Assembly: GCA_963824595.1 (NCBI GenBank)
Contig: CAWGPY010000005.1
Coordinates: 259,528 to 323,527 of the forward strand
Length of the DNA stretch: 64,000 bases
Reading direction: 5' to 3'
Origin: Cybelea sp963824595
GTDB lineage: Bacteria > Vulcanimicrobiota > Vulcanimicrobiia > Vulcanimicrobiales > Vulcanimicrobiaceae
The stretch's first letter is position 1. Each line of letters starts with the position of its first letter. Made by a program: the position numbers and the translations under genes. A model generated the notes under the pieces. The model was not told where the DNA came from, ran no database searches, and worked only from the letters and a program-made list of their open reading frames with translations. This document shows, piece after piece, positions 25,868-35,639 of this stretch.

Positions 25868-27061
25868 ATGACGCTTCTAATACAGCACGGGTACGGAAAG
25901 TCCGACTATATCGAAAACGTCCTTGAGGAGGGGAGCGCCCGCGGCGTCATTTTTAGCGCGAGAGATGAAAAGCACGATCTTCTCCCTACACTCATCAAGC
26001 GATTGTCCCGTGAGCATGAGGACATCCAGCTCCTGTTTGATCCGCAGTTCTATGGCTTCCAGATACCCGATGGAAAAATAAGGAAGCTTGAGGAATATCC
26101 TTATTTCCCTGGTTTACTGTCGCGGCGCGATTTCGTGAAGCCCGGTGCGCTGAGTCGATTTGCTACCGAGGCGCTGGAATATCAATCAGAGCTACGTGTA
26201 AGCAAATACATTGCTCCCGCAATATTTCTCGAATCTTTTGACGATTCGTGGAGTCAAATATTTCTCACGATGGCTCAGGAGTCAATCGCTTGGCGCGAAA
26301 ATAGAAAAAAAGATAAGCGTGGCCTCCTGCTGTCCTTAGCGATAGATGAGGCTGCCCTTCAGCATTCAGATAGCATCGACGAGTTCTTGGATTTTGTCAC
26401 TCCATGGAGGTGTGACGGCGTGTACGTCGTTGTACGCTGCAAAAGTAACGCGTATCCCAGTGTCCTAGAATCCTCAGCTCTAGGGAATCTTCTTTATATT
26501 ATCTATGTCTTGAGTCAGCTCAACGATTTCTCTGTCTACTGTGGATATACAGACCTGGCGGGACTTTTGCATACTGCCGTAGGCGCGACCGCTATAGCGA
26601 CGGGCTGGTACAACAGCTTGCGTCAGTTCTCTGCTGGTAACTTTATGCCGAGCACGGGCATGAAGCGGCAGCCGCGCCCACGATACACCTCGCCAGCATT
26701 GTTGAACCCAATCTTGCTGAACCCCGAGTTGGCCGCAATATCTGAAACAGGTTACATAGACGATGTGCTTGACTCACGCGAATTTGGGGGAAGTCAACTC
26801 CGGCGACGGCCCGACGCGGTGGATTGGCCAGCGGCTGTCGCCTACAGGCAACATATGGCTGCATTGAGCTCACTGCTTTCTGAGGTTGAGAAGATCGCAA
26901 GTGTTGAGGACCGTGTTGAGCACGTGGAAGGGCTAATTGAGGATGCCCTTTCTCTATATGCTTTGCTAGTTAAGGAACACGTCGTGTTCGAGACCCGGCC
27001 AACTAACTTAATGGTCTGGCGTGATGCCCTACAGTTTTTCAGGCAACGCGCGGAGCTGTAG
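25868..27061 (+). CDS. Unknown 397-residue protein of kinase-helicase cassette
   Basis: I do not recognise this gene. It begins MTLLIQHGYGKSDYIENVLE and has LLFDPQFYGFQIPDGKIRKL near residue 55, then YVVVRCKSNAYP and DFSVYCGYTDLAGLLHTAVG. The alternation of beta strands and helices, with strand ends such as GVIFSARDE, FDPQFYG, LSLAIDEAA and YCGYTDLAG, looks like a TIM-barrel-type enzyme, which I offer only as a guess. The C-terminal 100 residues are helical. It starts 6 bp after the kinase stop, and the next gene starts 6 bp after its own stop, so all are one operon. Fully intact. Confidence 0.7.
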   Translation: MTLLIQHGYGKSDYIENVLEEGSARGVIFSARDEKHDLLPTLIKRLSREHEDIQLLFDPQFYGFQIPDGKIRKLEEYPYFPGLLSRRDFVKPGALSRFATEALEYQSELRVSKYIAPAIFLESFDDSWSQIFLTMAQESIAWRENRKKDKRGLLLSLAIDEAALQHSDSIDEFLDFVTPWRCDGVYVVVRCKSNAYPSVLESSALGNLLYIIYVLSQLNDFSVYCGYTDLAGLLHTAVGATAIATGWYNSLRQFSAGNFMPSTGMKRQPRPRYTSPALLNPILLNPELAAISETGYIDDVLDSREFGGSQLRRRPDAVDWPAAVAYRQHMAALSSLLSEVEKIASVEDRVEHVEGLIEDALSLYALLVKEHVVFETRPTNLMVWRDALQFFRQRAEL

Positions 27062-27067
27062 AGGACA

Positions 27068-27805
27068 ATGAATACTCGGCTAAGCCAGTCTGAGCGCCTC
27101 TTAGCTCGCGCATTCGAATCGGCCGTTCGCGCACATCCAGCGATACTTGGGCTGCGCAGTGCTCATGAAATGGTATCCGAATTGGAAACAATGCAGGGTA
27201 GGCCGGACCTTGTGATTCTTGGAAACCGATTGAGTGCTGCAACTTCGCAAAACCGCAGAGCGCTTGGCGAGACGATAGGCACCCCTTCTGCGGCACGGAT
27301 TCTCTCACTGTTGCATTTGAACGTAACTCGTACTGCGGAGTTCTTGTGCAAGAGATCATTCTTATCCAAACGCGTCGTAACATCGCGAATGTTGGAGCTT
27401 CAAAAGCTCGGCCTTATCCGAGAGCACGGAGGTGGTTTCCGGCTCAGTCTCAAGGCGGCACGCATATTTCTGCCGCTGTATGCATTCGAGTATAAGGTGC
27501 GCCTTTCATCGCGAGCAGTGTTTCAAGCGCTGCAATACAGAGCGTTTGCTGAACGAGTATATATAGTCATTGACGCTCGGTTTGCTACGACCGCTAGCAC
27601 CTTCTGTGCGCGCTTGCGACGGCACGCCATAGGTTTGATTCTTGTTTTTGATGACGGTCGTATTGAGCTAAGCGTAAGTGGCCTCAGAAAGCCGGTCTTG
27701 TCGGAATATCAATACATTTTTGCACTTGGCTCCTTCATGAGGCGTAGATCGTCCGGCCATGCCGGAGCATTTGGTTCCGAACGAACCCTGGGAAGAGTTA
27801 GCTAG
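27068..27805 (+). CDS. Winged-helix protein with E-x-K nuclease-like C-domain
   Basis: A 245-residue protein. Residues about 75-130 look like a winged helix (AARILSLLHLNVTRTAEFLC, RMLELQKLGLIREHGGGF). From 139, AFEYKVRLSSRAVFQALQYR followed by AERVYIVIDARFA and HAIGLILVFDDGRIEL matches the pattern of restriction-endonuclease-like proteins in which E-x-K (Glu 141, Lys 143) is followed by a helix with a conserved Gln and Tyr. The usual upstream Asp is not clear, so nuclease activity is uncertain. DNA binding plus nuclease fold inside a helicase cassette suggests a defence or DNA-processing role. Confidence 0.6.
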   Translation: MNTRLSQSERLLARAFESAVRAHPAILGLRSAHEMVSELETMQGRPDLVILGNRLSAATSQNRRALGETIGTPSAARILSLLHLNVTRTAEFLCKRSFLSKRVVTSRMLELQKLGLIREHGGGFRLSLKAARIFLPLYAFEYKVRLSSRAVFQALQYRAFAERVYIVIDARFATTASTFCARLRRHAIGLILVFDDGRIELSVSGLRKPVLSEYQYIFALGSFMRRRSSGHAGAFGSERTLGRVS

Positions 27806-27819
27806 GGTAGCGGTCGCTA

Positions 27820-30285
27820 ATGCCTGATTATAAGAAGCTGCGGCAAGCGCATAGTTCTCCATTGCCTATCAAGCCGACCGAAATATTCGCTCGCCTTGTA
27901 AAGCCAGATTATATCCGCGACCTGTCACCTGCGCAAGCGGAAGTTGTGGACCGTTGGTTCGAGTCGAGGGAGTCACGCGATATCATCCTCAAGCTCAATA
28001 CGGGCGCTGGGAAGACTCTCGTTGGCCTTCTCGCGGCAAAGAGCACGATGAACGAAAAAGGCGGCCCTGTATTGTACCTCTGCCCTAACAGGCAGCTCGT
28101 GGACCAGACAATCGCAAAGGCCAAGGAAGTGCGGATCGACGCTGAACCGTATATTCCGGGCCAACAACTTCCGTGGCGCTTCATATCCGGGGATGCGATC
28201 ATGGTCGCTAGCTACGCAGCGTTATTTAATGGTCGCAGTAAGTTTGGAGTCGAGGGATCAACAGACTACGTGAGCGTTCAGATGATAATTGTGGACGATG
28301 CTCACGTCGAGTTGTCGGATCTGAGGGACCAGTTTACCCTTAGATTTGCGCAAGACAATGCCGATGATCGTGTCGTATACGATGAACTCTTAACAGTTCT
28401 GCGGCCATACTTCGTACAGACCTCAAAGCCCGGCCTTTTGAGGACATCGTAGAAGGACGAGAGCAGGCAGTCCTGGAGCTGCCTTACTGGCTATGGTTTG
28501 AGATTAAGGATGCTGTCTTTAAGGTGGTGCGTCGGGGCGATAAGATTCAATGGCTGTTGATTCGCGATAGCTTTGAATACTGCCATTGTTTCATCGAATC
28601 AGGCGCGATCTCAATAACTCCGATTCTACCGATGGTCGCTTCCTACATTTAGCAGCGCACCACGGCGACTGTTTATGTCGGCGACGCTCGCAGACGATAG
28701 CGTTCTCGCTGCAACATTCGGACTGAGACGCGAAGCTCTGAAGGGCTCGATAGAATCGTCGTCGCTGACAGGCGTTAGCGAGCGAATGATTTTGGTTCCT
28801 GAAATGCACGAACGTTTAACAAAGGGTGGGGTCCATGACGTAATTACGTCACTTATTACGCAAATTCCCAAAGCAAAGAAAGGAGTGGTGGTACTCACCG
28901 CTTCTAAGGCACGGGCAGGGAAGGATTGGCCGGGGGTGCCTTTGATGGATACGCAGCCAAAGGTAGCGGAGCAGGTAACAAGGATGCAAGAGGGTATGAG
29001 CTTCGGGCCCGTGGCATTCGCGAACCGCTACGATGGCATGGACCTAAAAGATAATGCCTGCAGGCTATTGATTATCGATGGCCTGCCGCAAGGCCGAAAT
29101 GCCTACGAAACGGCGCGCGGAACGGCTCTGGTCGACTCCGCCGAGGTGGCCGCTATCTTAGCGCAGCGGCTGGAGCAAGGAATCGGGAGAGCGGCTCGTG
29201 GGGGGTGCGGATTATTGCGCTGTCGTGCTTATGCGGGGCGATTTGATCTCTTGGCTTAGCAACAGAAGCCACTGGAAGTTTATGACGGCAAGCACCCGAG
29301 CGCAGATTGCGATTGGCGAGGAGCTAACTGAAGCTCTTACGGATGCTGCAGACTTTGAGAAGACCGTACTGCAGTGCGTTAATCATGATGACGACTGGGT
29401 TACCTATCATGCAGATACATTACCTGATAAGGTAGCGGCGCAGAAGGATCCCGCATCGAGCAACTCTCCGATGATGGTAGAGCGACAGGCGTTTGAGGAA
29501 GCGCGCAATGGCGACATTCACAAGGCCGTTGACATCCTTGCGGAGTCGGTTTCTACCGAGGCCAGCGCTTCGAAGGAGTACAAAGGCTGGTTTTTGCAAT
29601 TGGCAGCGCATTATACCTGGCAGCTAGGTGACAAAGCTCAAGCGATAAAATATCAGCAGGCCGCCTTTTCCCTAAATCGAAGGCTGCTGAAGCCGACCAT
29701 CATGCTGCCATACGAGCCGATGTCAAAGCCGGCAACGGATCAGGCAGAGGCGATTCTCGCGAGTTTTGGCGACTTTAATCGTGGTAAGGGATACATCGCC
29801 AAGATCGAGGTTGCGCTTACCTCTCAAGAACGTCCTCATCAAATCAGTTCGAGGAAGCACTTTTGAACCTCGGGCGCTCACTTGGATTTGCGTGCGAGCG
29901 GCCAGATCACGAACAGGCCATTGGTCCGGACGTGCTCTGGTTGACCCACGAACGTACAGCGTTTGTTGTAGAGGCGAAATCAGACAAGCATTATGGTTCA
30001 GCTCTGAACAAGAAGGAAAAAGGTCAACTGTTAAGCGCATGCGAGTGGTTCAGACAAAACTATGAAAACTGGCAATTCATGGGGCTCATCGTGTTGCCTG
30101 AGGCAATCGCAACAGTTTCCGCTGCACCTGGACCAGGTTTGGCGCTGACGTTTGATGGGCTAAATCGACTTAGGACCTCGCTTATGAGCGCGTTACAAGA
30201 AAATCCACGAACTGCCCCGCTCCTCCTCATCATGCATCTTGGATACAGCAAAGATACTCAGAGCACACAAGTTGACCCCCAATGA
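27820..30285 (+). pseudogene. DEAD-type helicase with PD-(D/E)xK-like C-domain, four frameshifts
   Basis: About 820 codons, read in frames that shift near 28425, 28650, 29205 (a run of six G) and 29840, returning each time to the starting frame. N-terminal RecA domain: LSPAQAEVVDRW (Q-type), LNTGAGKT (Walker A) and IIVDDAHVE (DEAH-like). Second domain: RLFMSATLADD, then NRYDGMDLKDNACRLLIIDG and RLEQGIGRAARG (motif VI). C-terminal residues: GPDVLWLTHERTAFVVEAKSD, which fits the D-x(n)-E-x-K of a PD-(D/E)xK nuclease. Last gene of the kinase cassette. Either recently inactivated or an artefact of indel errors in the assembly; neighbours upstream are intact. Confidence 0.75.
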
Positions 30286-30287
30286 CC

Positions 30288-30947
30288 TTACTCAATACGT
30301 TGAAGAGTCCACCGTCGTCGAAGATCGATCTGGCGAGGCTGTACGTCTGCCTCTAGACGGCGAGGATATGAGCACCTAGTCCATTCTACTTGAAGACCAC
30401 TCACGGATGAGAACAGCGCTAGGCGGCTAGTTGACGACAGCTGTGATTCAACCAGTGCCTCCGTAGCCGATACCGCCGATTGAAAAGCAGTGCTCGCGGC
30501 AATGCGGTCAGACATTGCTCTTTCTATTGTCTCCGCAATAATCTGCTCCGTAGAGCCCAAACGCGGAATTAGGATTCGAACGGCATCGCGCGAAGCGCGA
30601 TGGCCGTTAGTTGAACCAGTGATCCATCGCTGTAATTGTGCTTGCCCCGCTGCACTTGCGATTGCCACCAGGAGATAAACGGAATTAGTACCTGGCAGCG
30701 CACGCAGACGCAATAGATCGCCAGAAAAGGCAATTTCACTATCTCGGGAAACAATCCCGACCTTCCCAATGGTTGCGCCAGTAATTGCTTGTAGTAAGTC
30801 GCCGTTCCTAGCCATTCTGTGGGTGGCAGCCGCGCGGCTCGCATTGATGCTGGTTATCACTTCACAATCGCTGATATGCTTGATGTTCGCATAGGCAAGA
30901 TCTCCATTTGCGCCCATGTCATCTAGTGCTCCCCGCTTATGGAACAC
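30288..30947 (-). CDS. Type I restriction specificity subunit-like protein, 5'-truncated
   Basis: 219 residues resembling the second half of a HsdS target-recognition domain plus the conserved spacer helices. GDLLQAITGATIGKVGIVSR and YLLVAIASAAGQAQLQRWIT are followed by VRILIPRLGSTEQIIAETIE. HsdS subunits recognise the DNA target for restriction-modification enzymes. The N-terminal part of the recognition domain is missing; a TGA precedes the GTG at 30947, so the gene is truncated. It is convergent with the helicase end (2 bp apart). No HsdM or HsdR is visible in the window. Confidence 0.6.
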   Translation of the reverse strand: MFHKRGALDDMGANGDLAYANIKHISDCEVITSINASRAAATHRMARNGDLLQAITGATIGKVGIVSRDSEIAFSGDLLRLRALPGTNSVYLLVAIASAAGQAQLQRWITGSTNGHRASRDAVRILIPRLGSTEQIIAETIERAMSDRIAASTAFQSAVSATEALVESQLSSTSRLALFSSVSGLQVEWTRCSYPRRLEADVQPRQIDLRRRWTLQRIE

Positions 30948-31757
30948 TCAGTTCGGTTTGCGCGGGTTGGCTCTTAGCGGCCTGATGATACATTCTCTCG
31001 AACTCGGCCGGAGATGACTCGGGCCACGGCGGACCCTCCATAGTCGACGCCATAGTCGCAGCAACGAACCGCCTTGCTCAGGCGGAGCTTCGGAATCGGA
31101 GGTAACTTCAATAGGGAGGTTCTGCGAGCGGCTTGCGGTAGAATGGGGTTATGGCCCTAAATAAGCCCGACGCACGGTGGAAACCCCGCGCCCTAAGTTA
31201 TGTTCTGTTCGCTCTCGGTTGCAAAAAACTGAAGGCCCGGCTTTTTCTCACCGGGCCGTCAGTCTCGCTACTTCCCGAAGGAAGTCTGGGCTTTCGCCCG
31301 AGGGGAAAGGTGCGCCATCTTCCGCTCAACCTCCTTTCTAAACCGATCTAAACCGAGGCAACCTAACCGTTGACAGCTCCAGTAACGTTGGGATATCAAA
31401 CGTTTTCTGGTCCGGTGCGGGGGGTGGCTAGTCATTTCAGTTGATCGCTTGCGGGCTACGGTCAGTCGCGCTCGACGCGGAGCTTGCACAGTTCGGAGGC
31501 AAAGGCAGGACCGCAATCAGCAAAGCCACCGTGGTCGCTTCATCTAGGCATGTTCGATTTCTTGAAGGTTGGTAGAGAAGATCGAACTCACCGTTACGCG
31601 CAATGATCTCCGAACGATGTTCTTGCATACTCGGGCCGACGCTCCCGTTTTCGCAAGAGTCCTCGAACACTGTGGTTAGCAACTCCACAATCTTGGTGGA
31701 AAAGGAATTGAACCTCTCCGGGTGAACGACTGCTTCTTTCTCTAGCGAGGAGGCACG
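30948..31757. other. Gene-poor region with hairpins
   Basis: About 800 bases. On the minus strand a 37-codon frame (MEGPPWPESSPAEFERMY...) ends overlapping the start of the HsdS fragment and may be its displaced 5' partner. Another minus-strand 16-codon frame, MAHLSPRAKAQTSFGK (31268-31318), has AAAGGAGGT upstream and a strong terminator right after it; it may be a tiny gene or the 3' end of a lost one. Nothing else is convincing. Confidence 0.35.
31223..31257 (-). terminator. Rho-independent terminator reading leftward
   Basis: On the minus strand GGCCCGG (31251-31257) pairs with CCGGGCC (31234-31240) around a 10-nt loop and is followed, 5 nt on, by six T (31223-31228). It follows the short minus-strand frame ending at 31268. 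Confidence 0.7.
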
Positions 31758-33200
31758 ATGTTGGGCCGAGTGCGAGTATGTAATCTTAGGACTCATGTGG
31801 TTCTCGTCGCGTGGGCAGGCATCGTTTCGTGCTCGGGCGGAGGCCCCAGCGGATTCCCCGGCTCGTTCCCGATGTCGCGCACTGGTAGCGGTCCATCGAC
31901 CCCGATTCAGCACGTCATCATTGTTGTTCAAGAGAATCGCAGCTTCGACAATCTATTCGCGACGTATCCCGGCGCCGACGGGGCGACGTCCGGATGCATG
32001 AAGAGCCCCAGCGCATTACTTTTGAAAGGCAAGCATAAAGGCTCCGGCTGTCCAAGTGGCGATCAGACTATTCCGCTCAAGAAAGTCAATCTGAGTACGA
32101 ACTGCGATCCTCCCCACGGATATCACGGGTTCCTCAAGGATCTCGACGGCGGCCTCATGGACGGCTTCGGTCTGGGGGGCGGCGCGTGCAGCGGCCACGT
32201 CACCGCCACGTATCAATACGTCGATCCGAGTCAGATCGCACCCTACTGGGACATCGCTAATACGTACGTACTCGGCGATCATATGTTCCAAACGCAAGGG
32301 AGCGGCAGCTTTACCGGGCACCAAGACCTGATCGCCGCCGGCACGATACTCAACTCCAAGAAGACCATCAGCGTCGTTGACGATCCCACGAACACGCCGT
32401 GGGGCTGCGACAATTCGAATCCAGGCGTGCACACCGAACAGCTGAAGTGGGTGAAGCAACACATCGCGTACCAGCAAGGTCCGAAGCCATGCTTCACCTA
32501 CTCGACGCTGCGTGACCTTCTCGACGCGAAGTCCGTTACTTGGAAATACTATTCGCCGCCGGTCAAGAAAGGTCAGGAGGGTATGCTCTGGAACGCATTC
32601 GACGCGATTAGCGCCGTACGCTACGGACCGGAATGGGGCACGAATGTCACGATGGACAACACGCTCATCTTCGATGACATCCAGAACAATGAGCTGCCCA
32701 ACGTCTCCTGGGTCATCCCCGACAGGCCCAGCTCCGATCATCCCCAGCCTGGTCACGAGGGCGACATAGGCCCCTCGTGGGTCGCAAGTCTCGTCAATGC
32801 CGTGGGTCAGAGCAGCTATTGGAACACGTCCGTAGTCGTCGTCGTCTGGGATGACTGGGGCGGGTGGTACGAGAGTGTCCCGCCCCCTATCACCGATCAT
32901 TGGGGTGGGCTGGGCTTCCGTGTGCCCCTGCTCGTTGTCTCGCCGTACGATGTTCTTGGGAGCGGCAGTGAGGGCGGCTACATTTCGCACACGCAATATG
33001 AGTTTGGAAGTGTCTTGAGATTCATCGAGGAGAATTGGGGCCTGGGAACGCTCGGCAGAACCGATCAACGCGCCAAAAGCATTGGCGATTGTTTCGACTT
33101 CGCGCAGTCGCCCCGCAAGTTCCAGAAGATTCCGTCCAGCTTGACGCGCAGTTACTTCAAGACCCGCCGCATATCCGACGTTCCTGTCGACACCGAATAG
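31758..33200 (+). CDS. Secreted phosphoesterase, phospholipase C/acid phosphatase (PF04185) type
   Basis: A 480-residue lipoprotein: signal with lipobox GIVSC, then PIQHVIIVVQENRSFDNLF near residue 50, the hallmark metal-binding start of the phosphoesterase family that includes phospholipase C and AcpA acid phosphatases. Other family segments: GGACSGHVTATYQYV, DHMFQTQGSGSFTGHQ, NVSWVIPDRPSSDHPQPGHEGD, VVVVWDDWGGWYE and RVPLLVVSPYD. It hydrolyses phosphate esters outside the membrane. ATG 31758 follows GAGGAGG. Complete and undamaged; substrate unknown. Confidence 0.88.
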   Translation: MLGRVRVCNLRTHVVLVAWAGIVSCSGGGPSGFPGSFPMSRTGSGPSTPIQHVIIVVQENRSFDNLFATYPGADGATSGCMKSPSALLLKGKHKGSGCPSGDQTIPLKKVNLSTNCDPPHGYHGFLKDLDGGLMDGFGLGGGACSGHVTATYQYVDPSQIAPYWDIANTYVLGDHMFQTQGSGSFTGHQDLIAAGTILNSKKTISVVDDPTNTPWGCDNSNPGVHTEQLKWVKQHIAYQQGPKPCFTYSTLRDLLDAKSVTWKYYSPPVKKGQEGMLWNAFDAISAVRYGPEWGTNVTMDNTLIFDDIQNNELPNVSWVIPDRPSSDHPQPGHEGDIGPSWVASLVNAVGQSSYWNTSVVVVVWDDWGGWYESVPPPITDHWGGLGFRVPLLVVSPYDVLGSGSEGGYISHTQYEFGSVLRFIEENWGLGTLGRTDQRAKSIGDCFDFAQSPRKFQKIPSSLTRSYFKTRRISDVPVDTE

Positions 33201-33507
33201 CCCAATCGTTGATTTTTGCTCGTAAGCACGGCCGCATCCATCGCGGAATCCGTGCACACTTTTGGAAGGGTTCGTCGCCGGTGTACTCGTCCCGAGCGTG
33301 CAGTAACCGGCCCACCTTCAGATGCGCCTGAGTCGATCATTAGCTGACCCCGACAGCTCCCGCTCTAGCCAAGGCGTGCCAATCATTGTTAACGCGTGTA
33401 CTAAAATAAACGGCGGCTTCCGGTCTTACGGCAGCTAGCAGTGGCATCGAGAGCTATGCTATCGTAAAAATGCGATCATGCCTCCTAAATAAAAGGAAGA
33501 GTGGCTA
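33201..33507. other. Intergenic region
   Basis: About 300 bases between two same-strand genes for exported proteins. No gene seen. AT-rich stretch at 33380-33420 could carry a promoter for the lipoprotein; no clear box pair. Confidence 0.3.
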
Positions 33508-34199
33508 ATGAAGCATTTCGTAGCATTCCTAATGACAGCCGCAGTTGCGGCCTGTAGCAACCAAACAAATGGCGTGGTTCCAAACCCTGCCTTTCCGGAT
33601 GTCTCAGCTAGATCGGCGGGAACGAGAACACACTCCCGAGCGCATCACGCGACAGCAAGCAACGTGTACGTAGACACAGAATGCGTCGGTAGCGCCTTCG
33701 CCTGTTCAAACACCAGCGGCGAATTTGCGATACTCCGCTTCACTGCTGGTGAGGATACTTCCACTCCCAATGAGACGTTGACCGTCAACTACGCGCCGAA
33801 ACAAATGGCTGTAAGCCAGTATAATGGCCGGGTAGCCGTGGTCCACGGCGGTGTAAACAAAGTGACGGTCTACAACCAGAGCTTGAGCAAGCTTTACGAC
33901 ATTACTCCCCATAGGGTCAGAGGCACCGAACTGCCCATTGCCGTTGCTTACGACAGCAGTGGTAATCTCTATATTAGTCAGTTTGAACCCGTTTACGGTT
34001 TCGGATACGTGCTCGAGTATTATGGAAACGACACATCCGCGGACAAGACATGGACGTTCAACAATGCCGGCCATGCGCTGGATCCGGTCGCCATTACCGC
34101 TGGAGCGGCACTTTGGGTTGTCGGAAGTGTGCCCGGCTACAGCTACACCACCACCGTGGTGTTAATTTGCTCGAACACTTCCAGCATCGTTTCTGGAGC
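33508..34199 (+). pseudogene. Beta-propeller lipoprotein, 5' part (split by two IS)
   Basis: The first 231 codons of a lipoprotein: signal MKHFVAFLMTAAVAAC with a lipobox, then propeller strands such as PKQMAVSQYNGRVAVVHGGV and VAYDSSGNLYISQFEP. The gene is cut at 34200 by a decayed IS. Its likely 3' end is at 37103-37451 after a second IS. Similar in style to the intact propeller lipoprotein at 10.3 kb. Probably a cell-surface protein of unknown role. Confidence 0.65.
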
Positions 34200-35417
34200 T
34201 GACCCGGTTCGTGGATACTTTCCGCTTGGCGGAGAAGGTTCCCAGATGGCCAGAAAACGATTCTACCGCCGGAGTTCAGGGAGAAGATCGTGGAGCTAGT
34301 CCGCTCGGGTAGGGGCGCATTCGATCGCTCGTGAGTATGAGATCGCGCGACAGACGATTAGCAATTGGGTGAAGCAGGATGATCTCGATGTCGGCCGGCG
34401 TTGCGATGGATTGACGACAGCAGAGAGCGAGGAAGTCGCGAAACTGCGTAAGAGAGTGCGCGAGCTCGAGATCGAGCGAGACAATGTGAAAAAAGCAACG
34501 GCTTGGTTCGCACGCGAGACCGATTCGGTCCGGGAAGTTTTCGAATTCGTGAAAGCGCACCAAGCCATGTGGCCCATTGCTACGCAGTGCCGCGTGCTGA
34601 ACGTCTCGATCAGCGGGTATATGCGTGGCTCAAGCGACCGCCGTGCGATCACGCGGCGCAGACATAGCGATTGGAGATGCACTTGAGATGTACTTCGAAC
34701 GTTCGCGTTGGACGTATGGGCGACCGCGATTGGCCGACGATGTGCGCGACGCGGGGATCCGAACGAGCGAAAAGCGCTTGGCGCGCCTGATGCGAGAACG
34801 CAACATCCACGGAGCCAGCAGGCGCAAAGGCTTCAAGACAACCGTTCGAGATCGGGACGCACGACCGGCACCTGATCTGGTCGATCGAGACTTCAGAGCC
34901 GACGCACCTGACAAACTCTGGGTGGCAGACATTACGTACGTGCCGACCTGGAGCGGCTTCTTCTTCTAGCTATCGTTCTCGATGTCTTCAGCCGGCGCGT
35001 CGTTGGTTGGGCAATGGCTACGCACCTGCGTACGGAAATGGTGCTCGACGCCTTGAAATGGCACTCCACCGAAGAAAACCGCAAAGCGTGATTGATCACG
35101 AGACCAAGGTTGCCAATATACCTCGATCGCTTTGGGAACCGCTGCGAACAAGCCGGCGTCCGCCGTCGATGGGCCGGTCGGCGATTGCCGACAACGCGAT
35201 GTGTGAGAGCTTCAATGCAACGTTGGAGTGCGAGCTGCTCGCTACGCGCCGGTTCAAGAATCAGCGCGAAGCCGCGCTTGCTGTTTTGACTCATCGAGGG
35301 CTGGTACGATCCACATCGGCGACACACCTCGATCGGGAACATACCACCCGCAGAATACAAACGGCGGAATCAAGCCGCCTGATGTGCAATAAACGAACCG
35401 TCTACGAAAGTGGGCCA
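34200..35417 (+). mobile_element. Decayed IS3-family element B
   Basis: Left end TGACCCGGTTCGTGGATAC and reversed right end TGGCCCACTTTCGTAGACG form an imperfect inverted repeat that extends outward as GAGC on both sides. The element is 1218 bp and contains only damaged transposase frames. Confidence 0.6.
34246..35382 (+). pseudogene. IS3-family transposase OrfA/OrfB, multiply frameshifted
   Basis: OrfA pieces: PPEFREKIVELVRSGRG, then in another frame IAREYEIARQTISNWVKQ and a heptad region (KLRKRVRELEIERDNVKKA). OrfB pieces: RWTYGRPRLADDVRDAGIRT and DKLWVADITYVPTWSG (first Asp), then FSRRVVGWAMATHLRTEMVL, and DNAMCESFNATLECELL (Glu) in further frames, ending RRHTSIGNIPPAEY. At least four frame changes mean it cannot make transposase. 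Confidence 0.7.
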
Positions 35418-35639
35418 GCTCATTCTTGTATTAATACAGGTATCCCAAACAACAGTAGAGCAGACTACTCATTTAATATCTTTATAGATCAGATAGCACT
35501 AATTTCGAGGCGGAAGGCTTTCAGCACGTATGAGACCACGCATCGCGCGTGATTAGTGTGCGATTAGGTTTTATTTGAGCGTCATGCGTTGTAAGCAGCG
35601 TTTGAAGTAGTTGTCGCGTCGTTCATGCGGGGCTTATTG

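Noticed and set aside
32016..33257. A 413-codon minus-strand open frame
   Set aside because: Antisense shadow of the phosphoesterase gene, which has a signal peptide, ribosome site and clear motifs.
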